From Platerodrilus igneus (lineage: Eukaryota; Arthropoda; Insecta; Coleoptera; Lycidae), in the NCBI GenBank assembly GCA_036346225.1, contig JARFIW010000139.1, positions 1,054,001-1,118,000 of the forward strand: a stretch of DNA of 64,000 nt, in the 5' to 3' direction. Position numbers and translations under genes: made by a program. How positions within the stretch are numbered: position 1 is the stretch's first letter; every line of letters starts with the position of its first letter. Shown here one piece after another: positions 54,233-64,000 of this stretch. Below the pieces are notes generated by a model that saw nothing but the letters and a program-made list of their open reading frames with translations, had not been told where the DNA came from and did no database searches.

Positions 54233-55399
54233 TAAATGCTAGCCGAGGTCATAAGATTTAAATAGTACAAAGGCGGAGCCACAAGTTGAATAGGAAAGTG
54301 ATAACCCGCAAGGCGGTAACGTATCGTTTTTATGCCATTGGTAGATAGAGTTGTTTAAGAATAAAGTCCAGTTGATAGCAATATTAAGGAAACAGCTGGA
54401 GGAAGAGATAATTACACTTAATCGTGAATATAAAAATGGTGGTCCAATAATTTAGAGTACATAGCAAATAAATAATGCAACACAACGTAGGGGCATGATA
54501 ATTCTTCTAATAGCATAGCAATATATATCAAAAGTTAGTTAGTTGCAAAGTAAGCAACTATGTCCGTCGGAGTATTCTTCATTCCTCCCAGGCCACTTAC
54601 GCAAAAAAAAAGAATACGTTAATACATATTGGTGTAATGTTTTGCTCCCTGCATGTAGCACTTGTCCCTCCCTGTTGATAAGTAACTAAACAATCAGTGT
54701 ACAAATGAATAACAAGAAATGTAACATCTGGATAAAGCCGGTATCTGCTGTACGTGTACCAAAAATACAATAAGGCAATTTCAATAAAGCAAAATCAAAA
54801 CGAGAACCATAACCAAGAAAATACCAAAGAAGAGAATAAACGAATAAATAAACCAGTAAATAAAAAAAGAAACCCTTCAACGCTAACTAGCATAAAGGTT
54901 TAATAATATTTTTATAGCGACGCTATCTTCAAACAGGTAGGAACTTCAAACAATTCAATGAATGTTAACGATCGACCTATACCATTCAAATACTTGAACC
55001 AAAGTTGCAGAAACTTCCAAATAAGCACAGCTCACGCTATATGCAACTCCAGAAAATTAACTTTTCGTTATATTTATATCCTGCAACGTAGCTTGGGAAA
55101 TATATTTTAGCACACGCTAACCCTTGGATAACGAAAACGTGTAGGTCACTTCACAAAACGCATTCAATACGAACCAGGTCTAATCAAGAATGTATTAATT
55201 CATATTTCTGTTTATCAACAATTATCACACACCTGTCGGACAGATAAAATCGCATTGTATTTAATATTAAATGCTTGGCCCTGAATCAATATCCGTATAC
55301 AAATAAATTGTTACGTTTAATCTAATTACGTTATATACAGTGAGAGTCATTGTAACGTAACAAAGTGACCGTTACAGTAGAATAATAGGGCGCCAATTA
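54233..55399. other. Non-coding stretch
   Basis: No recognised gene. The short frames at 53845-54027 and 54686-54880 have no motif. Confidence 0.4.
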
Positions 55400-55580
55400 A
55401 GAATGAATTAGTATATAGTAGGGCCTTAGATGATAGACTACCAAATAAAAATAGAGTAGGATGACTTAGACCAAACTATATTAGTCAAATTATTAGAAAT
55501 TTAGATTATGAAGGATATGTAGAACTTTTTAGATTAGCACAGAATAGAAAAGGAGTTAGATGAATGATAGGAAGTACTAC
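55400..55580 (+). pseudogene. Short LINE C-terminal remnant
   Basis: The + strand reads ISQIIRNLDYEGYVELFRLAQNRKGVR, shown in pieces: NLDYEGYVELFR then LAQNRKGVR. This resembles the terminal region of RTE- or related-clade LINEs (a CR-LAQNR-WR pattern). It is too short to place in a clade. Confidence 0.35.
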
Positions 55581-55775
55581 CAGCACTATGTGTGCACAAT
55601 GGAGCACTATCGAAGCACAAATGAATCCAGTAGGTTTGGTATATAAGCGGAGTGTTGGAGGATGTCGTTCACAGCCCTTTTTCTCCTAGATAATTTTTTT
55701 TAACGAAAAGAAGCATTATCAGCAGTAATGTGTGCACAATAGTGCATTTTTAAAGCACAATGAATTATGCTGTTT
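55570..55775. repeat. Two imperfect direct copies of ATGTGTGCACAATNGNGCA
   Basis: ATGTGTGCACAATGGAGCAC followed by AAGCACAAATGA (55588-55622), and ATGTGTGCACAATAGTGCA followed by AAGCACAATGA (55727-55763). They may be the edges of a small insertion of about 140 bp. Confidence 0.4.
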
Positions 55776-58440
55776 TCTATCCGAATAATCGAGGGAAGTG
55801 AGGAGGTGGGGCGTTAAATGTACCTTGTTATTTTAATAAACTACCATGGGTAATAATAATTTTAGGTTGGTTAGAAGGTTTTAGATTATTTTTCTTCAGG
55901 AATTATTAGATTTGCCCTTAAAAATAACGTTTCTCTAGCACTTAAAAAATTTAAATACTCCGTATTCCTTATTCTTTGACTAAAAGGATGACTTTATTAT
56001 AAGGTCTCTGGATCTAGTAAAAATCTCCCAATTTGTTACTATTAACTTTTAGCATCTAATGTAAGCCCTGATATTCAGGTTAATATAGTACTAATATATT
56101 TCTACACGCAAATTTTATTCTAATACGTTTAAATTTGCTCTAACGTTTCTCTAGGGTTAGATTCTAAAGAAGCGCTAATTATTGTAGGGATTCCTCACTC
56201 TAAAAGTTTTTTTCAGTGTGTACATAACAATTTTTGAATCTTTTCAGAAAGTGTATTCCACTGATGGATGTTATCATCTACCCTCCTAAACGCTATAAAT
56301 ATTTAATCAAATATGATCCCAAATGGAAGCGCAACCAATAGTAGAAGACCTAAATAAAGCTGTTTCCATATTTCAGCACTGCATGCTGAGCATCCTTAAT
56401 AAAGCAGACCCGGCTTGTTTCGTTTCGTATGCTATAAAATTTCCATAGTACGTCATTTGTCAGTATATGTATTAATTATTGACCCTACTTTATGGATAGC
56501 ATATCAATGCTTTTACAATTACGTTAGTTAACCATCGTCAGAACTAGGGTTCTATTTGGTATCTCTTACCAGATAACATACAGAAGCATTTTCATAAACG
56601 CTTGCAATAAACTTTGTAATATGCTTCGGTTTAACTAGACCAAATTGAGAAAAATTCGGAGACTGTTTAATTTAATGTACTACTAAATTTAGGTTGTATA
56701 TGAGGTCACGTGTATCCAACATATTTCTGGGCAAATTTAGATAAAGTGCCAAACGTAAGTCCAATTTGTCTTAATATAAATATACTAACCATGGAGAACC
56801 TTAAAAGCTCATCACAGTAGCGGCCATCTTGTTACTTATTAAATAATTGTCTATGTAGGAAAGTCATTTAAGTTTTTTTAACTGAAAAAAAATTTTTTTT
56901 GCTGATAATAAGGCGATTTAAACAAAACCAGTAACTTTCCCAAATGTGTAAATAATTTTTATAAATTTTCATCAAAATTGCACACTACAATTCACTTTAT
57001 TTATCGAATAAATCAAATATTAGTATTTTTTAAAAAATGTACCTGCAATGTGCTGCCGTGGAAAAATTGAGAACTTCCATGTCACACACTATTGTAAAAC
57101 AGAAATAGTTTGAATACATGCTATACAAAACAAAACGCAACAAACGTACAGGAAACGCTACTATTGAGATCAAACTATCATTATGAGAGTTTTCGACTAT
57201 AGTCGTGATTGCTCGCAAATCTATTTATAACTTTAATTATGGATATTATTTAGGCCTCAGTACTTATTGAAATGAGTTGTTTTTCATAACCTTGAATTTA
57301 TATAAATATTTGTTGGGCTTTCCTATTTAGTGAGGTAGGTAATTGGTATTCCCCCAGTTTTGAAGTAAATAATAATAAAAGACTGCATTGCAATAGTGTT
57401 CTATATTTTTTAAAAAATCAAACAAATATTTGTAGCTTTTCGCCAACTGTAATCAAAACCCACTTGACACTTTACCTACACATTTTTTATTAGAGATACG
57501 TTTAAACCATTATTCTGTTTTTCCATTTATTGGCCAATTAATTAATATAACAGCTTTGTCAAATGCATATTAGAAATTGTAAAATAACTACAGTGCTTTG
57601 CAAATGTAGGAATGTTAAATCTTGTAATTTCTTGTTCCCTAATATTATTTTTTTTACAATAGATATCGGAATTTTTAAAGGTTTTTACTGGTTATAAATG
57701 TAAGAGAATATGTATAATTAAAATATCTGTGAGGTTTATAACTGAACTAATAAGTTCCACAACACTGCCATCTATATGTGCTCTCTGGCACTTCATAAAC
57801 CAAGTAGGCGGTGTATTAAACTTTATATCTTCTTCTAATGAATATCTGCATCTCGACATTTTGTCCCGCCCTCTGCTACCTCACCCCAACCCGCGCTTTT
57901 ACAACAGATGGTAGGTAACCTGCTGTGATGAGCTCTTAAGTATAGATAGTATCCAAATAAAAAGTGATACAGTTTGAAAGACTCAAAACAACTAATGTAA
58001 GGTTATTTGTTCATGAAATTTTAGTTTTATTGAAAAAATGCGATAAATGCGTGTGAATTTGCAAACTAATGCGCTAGAGTTAAATAATATGCAGTTAACT
58101 TCTATGGCAACAGATGGCAAAGAAAATTGAACTTTTGAATCACGAAAATTACATTATGACATACCTAATTAGTGGCATGTGTCATTTATTCGTTCAACAA
58201 GCGGACATTGACACTGTCGATTGATGCATATTTTGATAGTCATCTCAACTCAGGAAACAAAAGCTAGTTTTACTACATACAAGGGTATTAGGTCAACCAC
58301 AAGTTGTTTATTGAAAATTACATCGCGATAAAAAGTGATGATAACTAAATTTTTATAAATCGAATAGCGGAATATTACCTATAAAAGCAATAAGAAAAAA
58401 TATAAATCATATAACCCACTACATAATTGACAATACATCA
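55776..58440. other. Non-coding stretch
   Basis: AT-rich. No gene, RNA or long repeat recognised; the 60-aa frames are without motif. Confidence 0.4.
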
Positions 58441-58872
58441 AAAAGGATAAAAACAATAAAAATGATACGACACAAACAGAATAAGAAATTCTCGACACTG
58501 AAACTAAAACTAGCTGTATATGAAAGTATACCACGCAGTAATAAAGAGTCAAATGAAAGGAAAGATAGGAACATAACCTTCAAAAGAAACGAAAAACAAT
58601 TTTACAAAACAATAACATCACATGAAAATAATCACGTAACGAAAATATCTTCCAAACAAGTCCTAACAAACTCTAGGTAAGCATATGCTCAACTCCCCTA
58701 CAACACAACGACAATAGTAGTTGAATCAAAATAGAAACAAAACCGTGCAGTCACATACAAACACAAAAAGATTATCATATTGCAAAAGAAGAACTCTCGG
58801 ACACTATCAGACGTACACACAACTGGAACTGCATAGAAGCAGATAAACACAAAATTTTTTGTACAAACAGTT
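58441..58872 (+). pseudogene. LINE 3, N-terminal flank of the reverse transcriptase
   Basis: A 72-codon frame (58462-58680) contains KRNEKQFYKTITSHENNH, which resembles the pre-RT segment of a non-LTR element (R.N..FYR...). After stops, SDTIRRTHNWNCIEADKHKI and FCTNS lead up to the candidate LTR insertion at 58873. Rejoined to 60244 on, the sequence carries on into the RT of the same element. Confidence 0.55.
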
Positions 58873-60239
58873 TGTTACGTTTATTTTCCGCATAAATTAA
58901 TTACCTTATTTTTCCCTTGCTCATTCATTACTCGTTTAAATAAACTCCGTTCCAATCCTTAAATTCTTCAACAACTCCCTATATAGTTTATACTTCATAA
59001 GCCCGTTTTACCATAAATCTGTTAAATCCTTCAATAACATCCTATTTACAATAATAAATACACTTTCTACAAATTTTCATTTTGAACTCATTTATTTCGA
59101 AACGACAAGTTTATGCTACAAGTAAATAGCTATAACCTGTTTTTAGGTACCTGCTATCTTGGTATACCTTACGACCGCCGTATAATGGTTTTCTCTATTG
59201 TTCCAATGTAACGACTTGTTGAAACAAGGTCGCGCACTATCCGATATAAACCGGGTTTTCCAGTTTTACCGAGCTTTGATAAGTTAAAATTTGCAGTTCA
59301 AATTCGTGTTATTTGAACCATTGTTGACTTTGATTCTTCAGCTTGTGCGTCGAAGTGTTTTCTACATTTATTCGTCTCCGTATTGCAGAAAGTGATGCAG
59401 GTCTTTCTGTTCAACAACTAAGAGGTGTCTTGCGTGTATTCGGTGAGTTTCCTCGCGCGTATCCATTCTAATCAGATTCTCTTTTTAGCTTTTTTTAGTT
59501 GGAGGCCAAATTGGTTCTTTCTTTATGTAGAACAACTGCTTTTCTCTGTAGACCAACTACTTTTCTCCGTAGACCGCTGCTGCAATTATGGTAGCAGAGT
59601 AAATGTATGCTGATGACCATGGCGTTCCTGTGTTTACTCACCCCCCGTATAAACGTTTGGTGTAGTTAGATGACAAGAAACCACATATTGTAAAACTATT
59701 GTTTGTTGCTGCGATTCGATATTATCACTCTACAGGTGCGATGTACTATTTTTAAACATGCTTGTTAAAAGAACGCACACGTTTATTCGCTTTACGGACT
59801 AGGTTATTTTACAAAAATCATTAGGTGAAACTATAAAAACGTTCGACAAAAACTCTCACACGTTAATTTGTTCCTACTAATTAGTTATTTTATAAAAAGT
59901 ATTAGGTAAAATTTTAAAAACACATAACAAAAGCTCTCGCTGTTTTTATTTGCTACTGATTAATTTTAATTTGTGTAAATACCAAATGCGCACTTCATAT
60001 CTAGATTCCTAAATTGTCCGTATAATACAATTATTGACTGTAAAATAGTAACGCTTAATTTATTTTCCTTTTGCTTGTTTGTACAGAATCGTTTATTTAT
60101 TTTTATTTGTTAATAAATAATCGTGGGCGATGTACTTTATTTTTTGTTTTTTTGGTATGTAGGCGAATCCCCCCAATGTCCGCGTCTGGTAGTTAGCCTG
60201 GTATCTACTTTTCTTCCGGCTACGTCCAGGTACGTGGCA
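58873..60239. mobile_element. Candidate solo LTR, 1.37 kb, inserted in LINE 3
   Basis: Begins TGTTACGTTTATTTTCC, a common start for insect Ty3/Gypsy-type LTRs, and ends CCAGGTACGTGGCA. The flanks AGTT (58869-58872) and GGTT (60240-60243) match at three of four bases. Removing it joins two halves of LINE 3. It contains a TATA-like GATATAAACC near 59242 and a donor-like CGGTGAGT near 59440. No coding region; the 62-aa frame at 59425-59613 is not a gene. Confidence 0.5.
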
Positions 60240-60243
60240 GGTT

Positions 60244-61150
60244 TACATCCATACACAATATACTCACAAGGGAAATAAATAAAATCATCCTCCACTCAAA
60301 TACGTTCCCAGAATTCCTAACACAAAGCAACATATATGTTGAACCAAAACACGCAGATGCAAAGAATTCAGTTAATTGCCACCATATGTAAAAAAATAGA
60401 CATACACCTTACATAACAAAACATTCACAGAAGAACAAAAGCCTGCAGAAAATTCAGCCAAAGATGTACAGAACAGTTAGCAGTAGATACAATCATCCTA
60501 AAAACAAACAAAAAAAAAGAAAACAGAAACTTACACACGTGCTGCATGGACTATAAAAAGCTTTCGACTCTATACCACACAGCTGGCTAATAAAAACATA
60601 ATATATTTACAAAAAAGACATAAAATCAAACAGTTCATAGCAAAAATGATGAAAACCTGGAGAACAAAAATTACCATAACCTCGGAATCAAAAAGTTTAC
60701 AAGCCGATGAACTACACACCCGGCGAGGTATTTTCAAGGTGATGCGCTAAGCGCATTATGGTTTTGCATGTACATAGATACAGTCACACACATAAACAAT
60801 GATTTCAAATACGACTTCAACATAAAACATCAGAAAACGGCGCAACATAAAATTAAACATTTACTTAATATAGCCGATATAAAAATCTACGCATCAACAC
60901 TAACACAGCTAAACGGAATACTCAAGATAACAGAAACGTTCGCAGCAGAAGTACAAATGAAATTTGCTATTAACTAATGCAAACTAATGCATACAGAAAA
61001 AAGTAAATGGAAAACAGCGAAATTAAAGAAACCATAAACAATGATATATTAGACAACATGACAGAAAACGAAACATACAAATACCTTGCTTTTCGACAAA
61101 ATACCTGGATAAACCATACAGACTGAAAACACAAATAAAAAAGAAAACAA
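60244..61150 (+). pseudogene. LINE 3 reverse transcriptase, strongly decayed
   Basis: Non-LTR reverse transcriptase pieces in several frames: NTFPEFLTQSNIYVEPKHAD near 60300-60360, motif A KAFDSIPHSWLI near 60557-60595, motif B RGIFQGDALSALWFCMYIDT near 60723-60785, and a motif C remnant where IADIKIYAS (about 60874-60900) stands in place of a usual MDDxKxYA, so one catalytic Asp is lost. ETFAAEVQMKFAIN then follows. The QGD-LS-LWFC type of motif B differs from the RTE and R1 elements here; the clade is undetermined. Confidence 0.65.
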
Positions 61151-61475
61151 ACAAAGATTATTAGCCATACTAAAAACACCACTCCACTCCATAACTCTTC
61201 AGAGCCATTAACACATTGGCAGTTTACTCACATACTCCTTTGATATAATTAAATGAAATCAAATACACCTAAAAATATCCACGTACTAATCAAATTCGAG
61301 CTCACTGGACACAGGAAACTCCATCCAAACTCCTGTAAGAAAAATGTTACAAAACCAGAAACGAAGGATGAAGAGGCATGATAGATATTCAAGTACTATA
61401 CACAACACATTCAATAACTTCGGAAGCAAACTGTAAATAAGAATAAAACTACACACCTTGATCTAACCAAAACTC
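61151..61475 (+). pseudogene. Possible 3' part of LINE 3
   Basis: Short + strand pieces with no stops in common frames for only 20-30 codons. It may be the decayed thumb and C-terminus of LINE 3, judged only by position and A-rich composition. Confidence 0.3.
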
Positions 61476-61692
61476 TCTCTCACACACACACACATATATG
61501 CACACGCACACGCATTCGCACACCCACATCCACACGCACACTCACACGCACGCGCACACCCACACCCACACCCACACCCACACCCACACCCACACCCACA
61601 CCCACACCAACAACTGCACCTACATACACTCACAACACACTACACACAACACACACATACACACACACACATACACACACACACACACATAT
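61476..61692 (+). repeat. CA-rich microsatellite with a (CACACC)n core
   Basis: (CA)n, then a 6-bp CACACC/ACACCC array at about 61555-61607, then further ACAC and CACACAT runs. The 79-aa His-Thr frame is its translation. Confidence 0.92.
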
Positions 61693-64000
61693 GTATATAC
61701 CAAATATATGCCTAAAGTAATGACTGTCATATATTAGATACCAATACTCTTTCCAAGACCATCAATACGACTAATAAGGCTTAGGTCTAGCAAGGTTTTG
61801 GATTCTTAATTTTTGCGATAGAAAACTTCAGGTTGCAGAGGACGTAATTTTGGCCAATAAGGGCAATGTCCCAATTTGAAATGATTAATTATAAAAGTGC
61901 AAACATTCTTTAAGAGTGCTCGTGTACATAGGTGAACGTTTTGTATTAGTGAAATTGATGCATGTTTTACTCATGTTATTAATGAAGTAGTTAAGTAGAA
62001 GTTTCAATACGAAAGACTCCTTCGTTTTGCTTAAATAAATTTGCATAAATCCTTTATATAAAAGTGATGTGAAGATATAGCCACATACGTTTTAGTTAAT
62101 TCGTTGAATAAAAGCCAACATTTAGACAAAAACGGCAATATCAACTGGAATTTGTTATTTACAAAAGAAACACTAAAGGTTAGAAATTAGAAAGATGGAA
62201 TTTATATACTAAAGTCAGCTTTGTATTAATCAAAGCGCTTGATGGATGAAATCTTTTGTTATAAACTAAACGATTCTTACTGGTTTGAGACTACGTGCCA
62301 CTTTGTGGGTTTTAATATTAATAGAATAAAATTTCCTGAACAATATGATTGTTTATAATGAAATTAGATGTTATACACAAGACTACATTTAGCTTGAAAT
62401 AATTATTGCTGTATTTCTGCGAGCGAGTGAAGCAACTTGAAATGCGCTACTCAATAAAAGCTAGTGCAAGTACAAATATTTCAGCTTGTTTAAGAGCAAT
62501 TTGCTTGTTAACCTACGGTACTACAGGTGTTAAAGTTGAAATTTTGTAAGTAATGAATAATTATCAAGCTACTTAAAGAAAAATGAAAATTTATTTTTGG
62601 TTAAGTTACTATTTTCAACTTTAGAGTAAACATTTAATCTTATGAACATATTAAATTTCTACTACACATGTGAATTAAAACCATCTCAATTTAACTTGTT
62701 CTATCAAAATTTTAAACACTTTAGTACATTTTTAGTTTAGCTTAACGCTACAGTTATATTCTTCAGCTGTTAGCTTTTTTGTGTGAAGCTACCTCCGCAC
62801 AAAACGATTAACTGTAAATGTTTGGAATTATAGTTATTTTTAGAACAAAATTAACAAGTAAATTTTCTTTTAAAATTATACAAAGTATTTATAAAAATGA
62901 ATTTTTTAGTGCCTCATTTAAGTAAAGTACCAAACTATTCAAGCGGCTCGCGTATTGCAGAGGTTTCTAATAGATATCTCTAAGTCTAAACTTCAAAATA
63001 AACTTAACAAGATATAAAAATTTGCGTTCAAGTGTTTATGTCAATCTTTAGGTTATTAACATAGAATCTATTTATCTACGTTAAGTATCCATATTTGATT
63101 ACAGTTCCCAGCTACTTTTCATATAAGTGTATTAGTTCTCGAGTTATTTGTGCTTTTTGTATTTATTTTTTTGTGTGATGGTGTAGTCGCCAATGGTCAT
63201 TCATCCGTTTGCTTCCGTTTATTTTTCTTCAAGGAAAGGTGGCGCCCACTTACTCTCTGATTATCGATACCCACTCCAGTCTCATCGTCCCGCAGAGTTG
63301 TTCCACGACTAGCTTATCGTCTTGAAGCTTTTTATTTCCCATAGCTACCATTTCCATCTACTTCTTACCCTGGGCTACTCGTTTTATTAAAATTACTCAA
63401 CTTCGATTAGGTGCACCCCCCTTTAAGGTGGTATATTCAACAAACAATATTTAAAGACAATTACAATAGTTCGAAGTAACTGTCACACAGCACATATTCT
63501 AAATCATTTTCTGCATTAGTCTTTAATAAAGAAATCTTAAACATATGATCATCACACATTAATAACTTCTCAATTAAACCTTCCTTATAATTACTATGCA
63601 CGCCAATTATCTTTAGAAGTCAATTAATTTAATATCATTTTCCCTAAAAACCGTATCGTGTTAAACGTAACTGAATTCGGAATGTTTATTTTACATTATG
63701 TAATGAAAAATTCTGTGCGTAATTTGCCAAAACATTAAATTAAATTGACTTGCAAACAAAATTCTTATTATAAAACTTAGATACTTATTCTAAAAATATT
63801 AATTTTTAGAAATCACTCAATTTACCCTTACGAATCTTGTTGTTGGCTTTAATTCACCAGCGTCGACTCTTCCAAACATAATAACTATCATTTTATAAAC
63901 ATGAACAACTCATTTTCTGTTAAATTATTTTAAGAAGTCCGCTTTTTATACAAATTGATCTACTGAATTAAATATAAGCCATTCAAATACGTTCATTAAT
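61693..64000. other. Non-coding right flank
   Basis: No recognised gene. TGGCGCCCACTTACTCTC near 63240 resembles an LTR primer-binding site only in its first eight bases, and no retroelement follows. The rest is AT-rich. Confidence 0.4.

Noticed and set aside
61555..61607. (CACACC)n as an interstitial telomere repeat
   Set aside because: The usual insect telomere repeat is TTAGG; this is a CA-type microsatellite variant surrounded by plain (CA)n.
61498..61737. His/Thr-repeat protein
   Set aside because: A microsatellite read in frame.
1..64000. CRISPR array, operon, riboswitch or other prokaryotic system
   Set aside because: No regularly spaced repeats with unique spacers and no operon-like gene order; all evidence points to eukaryotic transposon-rich DNA.

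Overview
This window looks like AT-rich, repeat-dense insect nuclear DNA. The suggestion of an insect rests on the mix of elements: RTE and R1/LOA-like LINEs, BEL/Pao LTR retrotransposons, a Penelope-like element (PLE) with a GIY-YIG nuclease and a decayed ZMYM1/TTF-type hAT transposase. The order cannot be fixed by eye; a beetle or hemipteran is a guess. I found no convincing host gene and no rRNA or tRNA gene. Every recognisable coding region belongs to a mobile element, and almost all carry frameshifts or stops.

Layout. 0.4-9.5 kb: an RTE LINE on the + strand. A 1.29-kb TTAA-flanked inverted-repeat element is inserted in it. Its 3' end is repeated head to tail, and an R1/LOA-like LINE (4389-8647) lies inside that tandem part between exact 15-bp target duplications. 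9.8-10.9 kb: a faint RTE relic and the smallest member of a foldback family. 11.05-17.43 kb: a complete but decayed BEL/Pao element on the - strand with both LTRs. 17.4-21.0 kb: non-coding. 21.0-27.65 kb: a + strand BEL/Pao fragment joined tail to tail to a second - strand BEL/Pao element, whose RNase H domain is split by a 2.61-kb insertion with a CTAT target duplication. 27.7-30.1 kb: nothing recognised.

30.07-34.74 kb is duplicated directly at 35.87-39.0 kb. The block holds an unknown 77-78 aa ORF, - strand RTE copies carrying a foldback insertion, and a cluster of palindromes; the second copy lacks about 1.5 kb and differs in an uneven, hairpin-linked way. 39.94-40.39 kb is a simple inverted repeat. 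41.7-43.9 kb is the hAT pseudogene. 45.3-45.9 kb holds a small GC-rich island and a short-period satellite.

46.9-54.2 kb is the most unusual part. Nested palindromic units and the PLE are each separated by (TA)n tracts, and they are followed by a roughly 3.2-kb foldback with arms of about 1.6 kb that meet at another (TA)n tract. 54.2-64 kb is mostly non-coding. It contains LINE relics, one of them split by a candidate 1.37-kb solo LTR, and a CA-rich microsatellite.

The history that reads out is serial nesting: LINE into LINE, terminal-repeat element into LINE, terminal-repeat element into BEL, foldback into LINE, and foldbacks plus PLE into (TA)n. Several insertions can be removed on paper to restore the host element's reading frame or sequence. 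The best candidates for something undescribed are the foldback family with A-rich 3' ends and 12-13-bp target duplications, which carries a GAAACGT stem-loop resembling that of the PLE, and the (TA)n-nested palindromes.
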